Shown here: in pieces, positions 11,284 through 20,313 of the stretch
Numbering within the stretch: position 1 is the stretch's first letter
Layout of the letters: each line of letters begins with the position of its first letter
Source: Nitrospirota bacterium
GTDB lineage: Bacteria; Nitrospirota; Thermodesulfovibrionia; Thermodesulfovibrionales; UBA6898
Direction of reading: 5' to 3'
Assembly: GCA_021783515.1 (NCBI GenBank)
Contig: JAJXTV010000002.1
Coordinates: 62,001 to 126,000, forward strand
Length of the DNA stretch: 64,000 nt
The notes under the pieces: model-generated
Seen by the model: only the letters and a program-made list of their open reading frames with translations
The model's database searches: none
What the model was told of the DNA's origin: nothing
Position numbers and translations under genes: made by a program

Positions 11284-12168
11284 ATGAACATGGAAAACGT
11301 TATCGTTGAGACGAATTTTACCGACGTGAAGCTCCTGAGGAGGGGAAAGGTGAGGGACGTCTACGAGGTCGGCGAACACCTGCTTATCGTCGCCACCGAC
11401 AGGATCTCGGCCTTCGATGTCGTGCTGCCCAACGGTATCGCCGGAAAGGGGAAGATACTTACCGGCATATCCCTTTACTGGTTCGGCCAGATGAAGGACA
11501 TCATCGATAACCACATCGTGGCGACCGAGGTGGACGAGTATCCCGAGGTCCTCCGGAAATACCGGGACGTCCTTGAGGGAAGGAGCATGCTGGTAAAAAA
11601 GGCCGCTCCGATGCCGGTCGAATGCATCGTCAGGGGATACCTGTCGGGCTCCGGCTGGAAGGAATACCGCAAGAGCGGCACTGTCTGCGGGATCACGCTC
11701 CCGGCCGGGCTTGTCGAATCATCGAAGCTCGCCGCCCCGATATTCACCCCGAGCACGAAGGCCGAGGAGGGCCACGACGTCAATATCAGCTTCGCAGAGA
11801 TGGAAAAGATCGTCGGGGGGGAGACTGCCGGCCGGCTGAGGGACGTGAGCCTCAGGGTCTACACGAAGGCGCGGGACCTGGCCGAAGAGAAGGGGATCAT
11901 CATCGCCGATACCAAGTTCGAGTTCGGCATCTGCGACGGCAGGCTGATTCTCATCGACGAGATCCTGACGCCGGATTCCTCCCGCTTCTGGTCGATCAGG
12001 GCGTATGCGCCCGGTAAGGGACAGGACAGCTACGACAAACAGATCATACGCGACTATCTGCTCACGCTCGACTGGGACCAGACCTATCCCGGTCCCGAAC
12101 TGCCCGGTTCCATCGTCGAGAAGGCGATCGAGAGGTATAAGGAGATATACCGGATCATCACCGGATAG
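11284..12168 (+). CDS. purC: phosphoribosylaminoimidazole-succinocarboxamide synthase
   Basis: [73 protein letters not shown]. Confidence 0.95.
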   Translation: MNMENVIVETNFTDVKLLRRGKVRDVYEVGEHLLIVATDRISAFDVVLPNGIAGKGKILTGISLYWFGQMKDIIDNHIVATEVDEYPEVLRKYRDVLEGRSMLVKKAAPMPVECIVRGYLSGSGWKEYRKSGTVCGITLPAGLVESSKLAAPIFTPSTKAEEGHDVNISFAEMEKIVGGETAGRLRDVSLRVYTKARDLAEEKGIIIADTKFEFGICDGRLILIDEILTPDSSRFWSIRAYAPGKGQDSYDKQIIRDYLLTLDWDQTYPGPELPGSIVEKAIERYKEIYRIITG

Positions 12169-12187
12169 GACTCAGATGGGACGTCGG

Positions 12188-12940
12188 CTACTTGCCGGCC
12201 TTCGAGATCAGGAGGCCGATGTATTTGTTGATGGGGTTGCTGCGTTCGAGAAAGGGTACGGGAGGCCGCTTGCGCTTGCCGAGCTTCGTCAACTCCCAGA
12301 GGAGGTCATGATTTTCGGGGTCGTGTATCAGCCCGTCCTCGAAGGACTTCACCGCATCGGCCTTGTCGTTGCCCTTCAGGTAGGCCCGTCCGAGGTTGAG
12401 GTAGAAGACCGGGTAGAAGAATTCGCTGCCGAACGCGGCGGACGCCTTGAATGAGGCGAGCGCGTCCCTGCATATTTTGATGCCCTCTTTCGGGTTGTTC
12501 TCGGCGACGGCGACGAGGCAGCCGTAGTAGGAGAGGAGAAAAGGATCGGAGGGGAACTTCTCGATCGCCTCCCTCAGCGTCCGCAACGCCTCTTTCCCGC
12601 CCCCCTTCCGGAGCAGCTGTTTGACGTCTTCGAAGTACTCCGACTTGGACTTCTTCGCTCTCGCCTTTTCCTTGAGAAAGAGGTCGATCGTCGTCTTATG
12701 GCAATTTTCCATGAGGGAAGAGAGCTTCTGTTCGAATTTGTCGAGTTTGACGATATGGGAGTAATCGGTCTTTCTCGACATGAGGACTTCTCCCTTCAGA
12801 AACACCTTCGATATGACCTTGCAGGTCTTGCGTCCCATGTCTTCCGTCTGTACGTGGTAGGTGACATTGTCCAGTTTGATGTCGCTGCTGAACTCGGAGG
12901 AGAGCCTCGATACGATGTTAATTTTGGACTTCGAGTCCAT
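12188..12940 (-). CDS. TPR repeat protein with RSNPINKY C-terminal tail
   Basis: TPR-like VFYLNLGRAYLKGNDKADAVKSFEDGLIHDPEN; tail GKRKRPPVPFLERSNPINKYIGLLISKAGK shared with the 21638-22117 ORF. Confidence 0.8.
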   Translation of the reverse strand: MDSKSKINIVSRLSSEFSSDIKLDNVTYHVQTEDMGRKTCKVISKVFLKGEVLMSRKTDYSHIVKLDKFEQKLSSLMENCHKTTIDLFLKEKARAKKSKSEYFEDVKQLLRKGGGKEALRTLREAIEKFPSDPFLLSYYGCLVAVAENNPKEGIKICRDALASFKASAAFGSEFFYPVFYLNLGRAYLKGNDKADAVKSFEDGLIHDPENHDLLWELTKLGKRKRPPVPFLERSNPINKYIGLLISKAGK

Positions 12941-12991
12941 ATTGAATTGTACCAGATAGACGGCGTTTTAGCGAGAAAAAACCGCCTGCCG

Positions 12992-13357
12992 TCATCCCTT
13001 CAGGATGTCTATGATCTTTGCGATCTGCGATTTATGATAATCGATAATGTCCTGGGGCGTGCCCCACGAGGCGGCCTTTTTCGAGAGCGACTCTACCACC
13101 CTCATAAGGCCTGCCTTCGAAGGCTTCGAGATGTCCTCCCCGACAGTCTTAAACGCCAGTTTGATCGACCCTTCTACTGTTGCACGAAGGTCGCCATCGT
13201 TGAACGAGATGCCCAACCCCTGCCTGGTCCTTGCGAAGGTCTCCTTCTGAGCCTCGAAAAAACATTTGATGATCAGGTCCCGCGCCTTTTCCGGCGTAAG
13301 ATCGTCGAGATCGCTTTTTTCCAGGCTCCACCGTCTGAACCGCTCTTCTTCGGGCAT
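12992..13357 (-). CDS. conserved hypothetical protein
   Basis: Uninterrupted 121-aa frame with plausible globular composition; no family recognised. Confidence 0.6.
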   Translation of the reverse strand: MPEEERFRRWSLEKSDLDDLTPEKARDLIIKCFFEAQKETFARTRQGLGISFNDGDLRATVEGSIKLAFKTVGEDISKPSKAGLMRVVESLSKKAASWGTPQDIIDYHKSQIAKIIDILKG

Positions 13358-13455
13358 GCCCTGCCTCCTCCGTCCGGATTGACTTTTTGTTATATTATAC
13401 GATAACTTTTAGCCTTAGGAAAGCGTCCATTTTCAACTCAACGGGGGCAGATGAC

Positions 13456-13644
13456 ATGGAAAGACGCGTAATCTATTTCGAAAAGCCGGGAAAGGAGAAC
13501 AGCGGCGCATGCCTCGACGTAGCGCGGCAGGCTGCTGCCGAAGGCGGATACGGCGCCGACACGGTGATGGTGCTGAAATCGGCGGCCTCGAAGCGCCTTC
13601 TCGACCTGCGGGTGCTCGAAATACTCGCCAAGCCGAGGGCATAG
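13456..13644 (+). CDS. short protein resembling the N-terminus of the pyruvate kinase alpha/beta-like domain (possibly truncated)
   Basis: MERRVIYFEKPGKENSGACLDVARQAAAEGG: YFEKPGxEN start of PK_C-like proteins; frame stops after 62 aa. Confidence 0.5.
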   Translation: MERRVIYFEKPGKENSGACLDVARQAAAEGGYGADTVMVLKSAASKRLLDLRVLEILAKPRA

Positions 13645-13647
13645 AAT

Positions 13648-16470
13648 ATGACGATGGGCGAAGGGAAGGTCCTTCTGATAGGCTGGGACGCCGCCGACTG
13701 GAAGATCATCCACAGGCTTGTCGACGAAGGCAAGATGCCGAATATGGAGAAGTTTATCGCGGAAGGCGTGATCGGAAACCTGGCCACGCTCGTCCCGGAG
13801 CTCTCTCCGATGCTCTGGACTTCGATCGCCACCGGCAAGCGTCCGTACAAGCACGGCATCCTCGGCTTTACCGAACCCGATCCTCAGGGCGAAGGCCTGC
13901 GCCCGATCACGAACCTATCGAGAAAGACGAAGGCGATCTGGAACATATTGGGCCAGTCCGGCAAGAAGTGCAACGTCGTCTCCTGGTGGCCGTCGCATCC
14001 GGTTGAGCCGATCAACGGGGTGATGGTCTCGAACCACTACCAGCGTGCGGTCGCCCCCTACGGCAAGCCGTGGCCGATGAAGCCCGAGACGGTGCATCCC
14101 GGCCGGATCGTGCGTAACCTCGCCGCCCTGAGGGTCCACCCGCAGGAACTGGATGTCGGCCTGGTGATGAACTTCGTGCGCCGTCTGGCCGAGATAGACC
14201 AGGAGAAGGACAGGAGGGTCGAGGTCATCGCCAAGACGATCGCCGACTGCACCACCGTAAGCAGGGCGGCCTCGGCGCTCATGACCCATGAGCCGTGGGA
14301 CCTTACCGCGGTATATTTCGATTCGATCGACCATTTCTGCCACGGCTTCATGAATTTTTATCCGCCGCGGCTCCCGTGGGTGGACGAGAAGGATTTTGAA
14401 CTCTACAAGGACGTAGTGGAGGGCGGATATATCTACCACGATATCCTGCTCGGCACGCTCCTGGGCCTTGTCGACGACAGGACTACCGTCCTGATCATCT
14501 CGGACCACGGTTTCCACTCGGACCATCTCCGCCCCCGCCAGATACCGATTGAGCCGGCCGGCCCGGCGGTACAGCACCGCCACTATGGCATTCTCGCGAT
14601 AAAGGGTCCGGGCATTGTGAAAGACGAGATAGTCTACGGGGCGAGCCTGCTCGACATAACCCCGACGGTCCTGACGCTTTTCGGGCTTCCCGTCGGCGAA
14701 GACATGGACGGCAAGCCCCTCGTCAATATATTCCGGACGCCCCCGGCGATGCGGACGGTCCCTTCGTGGGACGAGGTCCCCGGGGCCGACGGGAGCCATC
14801 CGCCCGGCAAAAAGATCGACCCCGTCGAGGCGAAGGAGGCGATCAACCAGCTGATAGAGCTCGGGTATATCGAAAAGCCGGACGAGAACAGGGCGAAGGC
14901 CGCCGAGGAGAGCGTCCGGGAACTCCGGTACAACGAGGCACGTTCCCTTATGGATGGAGGCCTGTACCTGAAGGCGGCGCCTATCCTGAGAGACCTCCTC
15001 GGGACGTGGCCCGACGAGTATCGTTTTGGCATTCAGCTCGTCGACTGTTATCAGTCCCTCGGAAGGATCGCGGAGGCCCGCTCGCTGCTCGAAACGCTTT
15101 TTGCGAGGAAGAAGGAGAACGCCCGGAAGGCTGCGGGGGAGTTGAAGAAATTCCGGGAAGAGCACAAGGACGTGAAACCGGAGGACATGGAGCCGCGGCT
15201 GCAGAGAAAGGCGCGGAGACTGCGGGCCGAGTCCTCCCGGAGCCCTTACGCCATGGAATATCTGATGGGGTCCCTTCTTTTTGCGGAGGGAAAGGAAGAA
15301 GAGGCCCTCGGCCATCTCGAGAAGGCGGAGAAGGCCGACCGCAACAGGCCGGCCCCGTATCTCAAGATAGGAGAGGTCTATCTTAAGATGAAGCGCTATC
15401 TGAGCGCCGAGAAGAATTTCCGGAAGGCGCTGTCGATCGACCCGGAGAATGCCGATGCGCAGATAGGTCTCGGGAAATCCTTTCTCGGCAGGGGAAAGAA
15501 CGCCGATGCGGCCGAGGCCGCCCTCGAGGCGGTCGGACTCCGGTATCACAATCCGGCGGGCCACTATCTTCTCGGCGTCGCGCTCCATCGCCTCGGCCGC
15601 CTGGATCAGGCCCTCCAGGCGCTGCACGTTGCGATCAGCCAGAACCCCTGCTATCCCGAGGCGCACCGTCGGCTCGCGCAGATCTACCGGCGCAGGCTGA
15701 AAGACGACGCGCTGGCGGAAAGACATGCCGGCATGGCGCGGGAATCGGCCGTGCGGATAAAAGGACTGAAGAAGGGAGAGGCCGAAGCGGTCATGGAGAA
15801 GGAAGAGGCCGCGAAAACCTCCCTGCTGTCGACGCATGAGGAAGGCCGCTCGCCGGGTTTTTCATCTCCGGAGGGGCCTGTGGATCTCGACAGGACGGTT
15901 GTGGTCGTCTCCGGCCTGCCGCGTACCGGGACGTCGATGATGATGCAGATGCTGAAGGCAGGGGGGATACCTCCCCTTACCGACGGGGTCAGGATGGACG
16001 ATGAGGACAACCCGAGGGGTTATTATGAGTATGAGAAGGCCAAACAGCTCAGGAAAGACGCCTCGTGGCTCGGCGGGGCAAAAGGAAAGGCGGTGAAGGT
16101 GGTCGCCCAGCTCCTCGCCGATCTTCCGAGGCTGGACGGGGCCGGATACCTCGTGGTGTTTATGGAACGGGAGATCGAGGAGGTGCTGAAATCCCAGAGG
16201 GCGATGCTCTCGCGCCATGGAAAATCCGGGGCGAAGATACCCGAGGCCCGGCTCCGGGCCATCTTTTTGCAGCAGATGCGCCAGGCGAAGATACTCCTTT
16301 CGGCAAGAAAGATACCGACGGTATTTATCGATTACAACGAGACGGTGAGAAACCCGTCCGAAGCCGCCGGCAAATTAAAGAAAGTCTTCGGCGCCGGGAT
16401 AGACGAGCAAAAGATGACTGCCGCCGTCGACCCCTCGCTGAAGCGCCAAGCAGCGGACCCAAAAGGGTAG
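13648..16470 (+). CDS. alkaline phosphatase superfamily (phosphodiesterase-like) / TPR / P-loop sulfotransferase-like fusion
   Basis: N-term VLLIGWDAADWKIIHRLVDEGKMPNMEKF...LSPMLWTSIATGKRPYKHGI...IISDHGF; central TPRs (YLKIGEVYLKMKRYLSAEKNFRKALSIDPEN); C-term VVVVSGLPRTGTSMMMQMLKAGGIPPLTDGVRMDDEDNPRGYYEYE. Confidence 0.88.
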   Translation: MTMGEGKVLLIGWDAADWKIIHRLVDEGKMPNMEKFIAEGVIGNLATLVPELSPMLWTSIATGKRPYKHGILGFTEPDPQGEGLRPITNLSRKTKAIWNILGQSGKKCNVVSWWPSHPVEPINGVMVSNHYQRAVAPYGKPWPMKPETVHPGRIVRNLAALRVHPQELDVGLVMNFVRRLAEIDQEKDRRVEVIAKTIADCTTVSRAASALMTHEPWDLTAVYFDSIDHFCHGFMNFYPPRLPWVDEKDFELYKDVVEGGYIYHDILLGTLLGLVDDRTTVLIISDHGFHSDHLRPRQIPIEPAGPAVQHRHYGILAIKGPGIVKDEIVYGASLLDITPTVLTLFGLPVGEDMDGKPLVNIFRTPPAMRTVPSWDEVPGADGSHPPGKKIDPVEAKEAINQLIELGYIEKPDENRAKAAEESVRELRYNEARSLMDGGLYLKAAPILRDLLGTWPDEYRFGIQLVDCYQSLGRIAEARSLLETLFARKKENARKAAGELKKFREEHKDVKPEDMEPRLQRKARRLRAESSRSPYAMEYLMGSLLFAEGKEEEALGHLEKAEKADRNRPAPYLKIGEVYLKMKRYLSAEKNFRKALSIDPENADAQIGLGKSFLGRGKNADAAEAALEAVGLRYHNPAGHYLLGVALHRLGRLDQALQALHVAISQNPCYPEAHRRLAQIYRRRLKDDALAERHAGMARESAVRIKGLKKGEAEAVMEKEEAAKTSLLSTHEEGRSPGFSSPEGPVDLDRTVVVVSGLPRTGTSMMMQMLKAGGIPPLTDGVRMDDEDNPRGYYEYEKAKQLRKDASWLGGAKGKAVKVVAQLLADLPRLDGAGYLVVFMEREIEEVLKSQRAMLSRHGKSGAKIPEARLRAIFLQQMRQAKILLSARKIPTVFIDYNETVRNPSEAAGKLKKVFGAGIDEQKMTAAVDPSLKRQAADPKG

Positions 16471-16611
16471 GGGAAAGGTTCTGTCCGTTCAGCTGTTCAG
16501 CTTTTTGACAGGGCATGCGTTTTTTGTTGCTTTTCGAAATCTCTTTTGTTAAGATTTTTTCATCTTGCCTGGGGGCGTATTGAAGGCGAAAAATTCATCT
16601 AGGAGGATGGG

Positions 16612-17304
16612 ATGAGGGATAAGAAGAAGGATAAGCTCGATAAGAGACTGATGGCGTACGCGGCTGCGGCCGCCGGGGTGCTCGCGATTGCACCTGCTGC
16701 AGAGGCGGCGATCCAGTGCAGCGGACCTCAGAACCTGCCCGTTAATTCGGGGACGACGCCTGTAGGTGTGGACCTCAACGGAGACGGGGTGACTGACTTC
16801 CTCTTCACCTATTACACGGGTGCGGGTGTCAGCAGCTGGCTTGGCATCAATACGTCAACCGCGGGCGGTCTCGGCGGGACGGCCTTCATCGGCAATACCG
16901 GGGGCAACTTCGATGCCGCGAATCTGCCTGCTGGGTATGTTGTCCGCAACGCGATAGCGGCGCCTTACAGTTGGTATGCCGGAAGCGAGCCTCTTGCCGG
17001 CAGCTATACGACGGCAGGCAGCTTCAATTACAGCGGGGCACAGGGATATATCGGCGTCCGCTTTCAGACCGCGGCCGGCCAGCGGTTCGGATGGATCCAG
17101 TGGCGGACCGACACAAGGGCCACACAGGGAACGATCATAGACTGGTGCTATGAAGACACGGGGGCCCAGATCGCCGCGGGGGCCGGCGCGCAGCAGCAGG
17201 CTGCAGCCGTGCCGACCATGAACGAGTGGGGTCTGATGGCGCTGATCGCGCTTCTTGGCGGAGCATCGGTGAAGGCGCTCAAGCCGAGAAAAGAAGAGAG
17301 CTAA
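16612..17304 (+). CDS. secreted protein with IPTL-CTERM-like sorting tail
   Basis: Signal peptide (LMAYAAAAAGVLAIAPAAEA), DLNGDGVTDF, C-terminal AVPTMNEWGLMALIALLGGASVKALKPRKEES; RBS aggagg. Confidence 0.85.
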   Translation: MRDKKKDKLDKRLMAYAAAAAGVLAIAPAAEAAIQCSGPQNLPVNSGTTPVGVDLNGDGVTDFLFTYYTGAGVSSWLGINTSTAGGLGGTAFIGNTGGNFDAANLPAGYVVRNAIAAPYSWYAGSEPLAGSYTTAGSFNYSGAQGYIGVRFQTAAGQRFGWIQWRTDTRATQGTIIDWCYEDTGAQIAAGAGAQQQAAAVPTMNEWGLMALIALLGGASVKALKPRKEES

Positions 17305-17349
17305 AAACCCGGCCGTTTAGGCGCGGCCCTATTGAGTAATTTTTCGAGG

Positions 17350-17383
17350 GGAGCACTCCGCAGTGTGTTGCGGGTGCTCCCTT
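17350..17383 (+). terminator. hairpin downstream of the IPTL-CTERM-like gene
   Basis: gggagcactccgca-gtgtgt-tgcgggtgctccc long imperfect stem; weak U tract. Confidence 0.45.
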
Positions 17384-17426
17384 CGGGCGTTAATGGGCAG
17401 ATGGCGCCTGGGTTTACCCTAACGGT

Positions 17427-17506
17427 GCATACCGGCGGGGAGAGCGCTCCTCACATCCTTTCTGATGCGATAGGATTTGGCAGAGCATGGAATAAAGGAC
17501 TTCACG
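17427..17506 (+). repeat. intergenic conserved element copy A
   Basis: gcataccggcggggagagcgctcctcacatcctttctgatgcgataggatttggcagagcatgg...ggacttcac; closely similar to copy B, core shared with copy C. Confidence 0.75.
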
Positions 17507-17542
17507 AAAAGGTAAGTCGGCGATATTTATGCAGCTGGGGGT

Positions 17543-18499
17543 TTATTTATTCAGTCTCTGCCGGGCATATTCCGCGGCGCCCCATAGTCCGCTGTTTTCG
17601 TCTTTGATGAGATAAACGGGAATCTTTTCGATCAGCGCCGCCAGAGTGTCGGAGGCACGGAACTCCGCAGCGAAAGCCTTGTGAAAAACCAGCTCGGGGC
17701 TTTTCGCCGCCACTCCGCCGGCGATATGAAGGCCGCCGCGCGCAAGGACCTGCAGGGCATAATTTCGGCACGCCCTCCCATAAAATCTCGCCGCCCATTC
17801 GAGCGTCTCGGGACACCGGTAGAATTTCTCCGCCACCTCCGGAGGGGTGAGCTCTTCCCCGGTAAGGAACTGATGGAGATGACTGAGCCCTCCTCCCGAG
17901 ACGACGGTATTTCCGGTGATATAGTGCTCTCCGCGCTCTTTCATGAGAAATTCCTGATATTCGCATTCCCGCTTCGAGACGAAGGCAAAGTTGGAATGGC
18001 CCGCCTCCGAGGGCAGTGCGGTAAATCCCCCTTTCCCGTCGGGCATGAGGGCGCAGTGTCCGAGCCCCGTGCCCGCTCCGATTACCGCCCGCGCCGCTTC
18101 CGCCACGGCCTCTCCGGGAAGGACCTTGTCGGCCGATTTCCCCGCCTCGGATATGCAGGCGAAGGCCTGCGCGACGAAATCGTTGATCAGAGCGGCGTTC
18201 CTGAAGCCGAAATCACTCTCCGCCCGCGAAAGATCGATATCCCAGGATATGAGCGGCGGGGAGCTTTTCAGCCCGTGCTCGACCGGACCGGCGATGGCGA
18301 TCGCCACGATGTCGGCGTCTTCCGGCCTGAGCGACATCTTCTCCTCCCGAAGATTGTCTACCAGTTGTCCGAACGACGCGGCCTCAGCCGTCTTCAGCCA
18401 CTTGATCCCGCAGAGGGAAAGCCCTCCCTTTTCGTCCTCGACGAAATGCGCGAACCTGCTGTGCGTCCCTCCGATGTCGGCTGCGAGGATATTCTTCAT
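17543..18499 (-). CDS. glk: glucokinase
   Basis: LAADIGGTHSRFA, GAGTGLGHCAL, LPSEAGHSNFAF, GGVAAKSPEL. Confidence 0.93.
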   Translation of the reverse strand: MKNILAADIGGTHSRFAHFVEDEKGGLSLCGIKWLKTAEAASFGQLVDNLREEKMSLRPEDADIVAIAIAGPVEHGLKSSPPLISWDIDLSRAESDFGFRNAALINDFVAQAFACISEAGKSADKVLPGEAVAEAARAVIGAGTGLGHCALMPDGKGGFTALPSEAGHSNFAFVSKRECEYQEFLMKERGEHYITGNTVVSGGGLSHLHQFLTGEELTPPEVAEKFYRCPETLEWAARFYGRACRNYALQVLARGGLHIAGGVAAKSPELVFHKAFAAEFRASDTLAALIEKIPVYLIKDENSGLWGAAEYARQRLNK

Positions 18500-18615
18500 G
18501 CTTAATCATACCTCGGAAAAGCGGTCGTGCGAAACCTACTCCCGGGCCGATAACGTTATGCTACCTCAACGCATCGGAAGCTACGTCGGCACTCCCGAGG
18601 GGGACACGACACTCA

Positions 18616-18703
18616 GTGAAGCCCTCTCATCCTGACGCCATGCTGCGTCAAATCTTATCGCATCAGGAAGGATGTGAGGGGGGACTCTCCCCGCCGGCAT
18701 GCA
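18616..18703 (-). repeat. intergenic conserved element copy B
   Basis: Reverse strand tgcatgccggcggggagagtcccccctcacatccttcctgatgcgataagatttgacgcagcatgg...gggcttcac; begins a few nt after the ribD stop. Confidence 0.75.
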
Positions 18704-18708
18704 ACGAT

Positions 18709-19812
18709 CTAGTTCCGGATATATCCCTCGATCAGCAGGTCTTCTCCGATCCGCTTCACCGACAGGTCTTCAACCCGGTAAGCCTCCCCGAGCCTTCTGA
18801 AGGAGCTGCCGCCGACCGCCGGAAACGAGTTGCGGCCGCCTATGATTTTCGGCGCGATGAAGATCATCACCTTGTCGACGATGCTGCTTTCGAGGCAATA
18901 GGAGTTGAGGGAAGACCCCCCCTCGACGAGCAAAGAGGTGATCCCAGCGCGGCCGAGCTCCTTCAGCAGCCATTTCATCTCGACCTTCTGCCCCTCGTAT
19001 TCGATGATGCGGGCGCCTCTTCTCTGGAGCATCCCTTTTTGCGCCGTCCGGGAGGCGCTGTCGCCGCCTTCTCCCATGCGGCGCGTCACGATGACAGTCT
19101 CCGGAGGGATGCAGAGCACATTGGAGTCGGACCTGACTTCAAGGGCCGGGTCGATGATGACGCGGACCGGGTCGCGGTCTTCCCCCGTCCTGCAGGTGAG
19201 GCGGGGGTTGTCCGCCTTTACGGTGCCGATCGCCGTAAGGATCGCATCGACCGACCCCCTCAAAAGATGGACGGCGGTCCTGGCCTTTTCGCCGGTGATC
19301 CATTTCGATTCGCCTTCAGGCGTCGCAATCTTTCCGTCAAGGGTCATCGCGACTTTCAGGACCACAAACGGCGTTCCGGTCGTGATATGTTTTGTGTAGT
19401 ATTCGTTCAGTCTCGCCGCCTTCTCCTCCAGCACGCCCGAGACCACCTTGATCCCCGCCGCTTCCAGTTCGGCGATGCCCCTGCCCGACACCTTCGGGTT
19501 GGGGTCTTTCATCGCGACCACTACCTTTTTTATCCCTGCCGCGATGATCTTGCCGGTGCAGGGCGGCGTCCTCTTGTCTTTATGGCAGCACGGCTCGAGG
19601 TTCACGTAAAGGGTCGAGCCTTTCGCCTTCTCTCCCGCGTTGTCTATCGCGATCACTTCCGCGTGGGGAGTGCCCGCCTTCTTGTGGTAGCCTTCGGCGA
19701 GGACCTTCCCTTTCTTGACGAGCACCGCTCCGACCATCGGGTTGGGACTCGTCTCTCCGCGGGCGCGCGCCGCGAGGGCGAGCGTGCGGGCCATATAGAA
19801 ATCGTCTTTCAT
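18709..19812 (-). CDS. ribD: bifunctional diaminohydroxyphosphoribosylaminopyrimidine deaminase / 5-amino-6-(5-phosphoribosylamino)uracil reductase
   Basis: SPNPMVGAVLVKKGKVLAEGYHKKAGTPHAEVIAI, LEPCCHKDKRTPPCTGKII, VLKVAMTLDGKIATPEGESKWITG. Confidence 0.95.
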   Translation of the reverse strand: MKDDFYMARTLALAARARGETSPNPMVGAVLVKKGKVLAEGYHKKAGTPHAEVIAIDNAGEKAKGSTLYVNLEPCCHKDKRTPPCTGKIIAAGIKKVVVAMKDPNPKVSGRGIAELEAAGIKVVSGVLEEKAARLNEYYTKHITTGTPFVVLKVAMTLDGKIATPEGESKWITGEKARTAVHLLRGSVDAILTAIGTVKADNPRLTCRTGEDRDPVRVIIDPALEVRSDSNVLCIPPETVIVTRRMGEGGDSASRTAQKGMLQRRGARIIEYEGQKVEMKWLLKELGRAGITSLLVEGGSSLNSYCLESSIVDKVMIFIAPKIIGGRNSFPAVGGSSFRRLGEAYRVEDLSVKRIGEDLLIEGYIRN

Positions 19813-19929
19813 CGCGATACAGAATACCATAAAATGCTTTACTTGGAGTAGATTTATCACTAAAATCTACTATCAGCCCTTGTTTTGGAGCCTGGATAAT
19901 CTGTGATATAATCTTCACAAGGAGGCGGG

Positions 19930-20313
19930 ATGAATACTGTCCTTTTGGTCGTAATAGCGGTAATCCTGGTCGTGATCGCGGGGTTTCTCGTCCCCCTGCT
20001 GATCGAGCTGCGCAAGACGGTGGTTTCCCTGCGGAAGACCACGGAAGAGGAGATAGCGCCCGCCCTGGAGGAGCTCAACCTCACGCTCAAGAGCCTGAGA
20101 ACGATCACCGACAACGTGGGCGAGGTGACCGAGGACGTGAAGGGACTGTCTCACTCCGTCGGCGAAATCGGCAAGACGATCGGCGCAGTCAACATGATCG
20201 TCGGAAATATCGGCTCGTCGACTGCGGTGAGGGCGGCAAGCCTGAAGGCCGGGGTCACGGCCGCGCTCGGATACATAATCGCACACTTGCTGAAGAAAGG
20301 AGAAAAGAAATGA
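19930..20313 (+). CDS. DUF948 domain membrane protein
   Basis: N-terminal TM helix followed by coiled coil LIELRKTVVSLRKTTEEEIAPALEELNLTLKSLRTITDNVGEVTEDVKGL. Confidence 0.8.
   Translation: MNTVLLVVIAVILVVIAGFLVPLLIELRKTVVSLRKTTEEEIAPALEELNLTLKSLRTITDNVGEVTEDVKGLSHSVGEIGKTIGAVNMIVGNIGSSTAVRAASLKAGVTAALGYIIAHLLKKGEKK

Noticed and set aside
13915-15837. 640-aa minus-strand ORF opposite the AP-TPR gene
   Set aside because: Shadow frame; the plus strand has clear catalytic and TPR motifs
17332-17607. 91-aa plus-strand ORF containing HTGGESAPHILSDAIGFG
   Set aside because: Covers the hairpin and repeat copy A; the frame is not kept in copies B and C, so it is an element, not a protein
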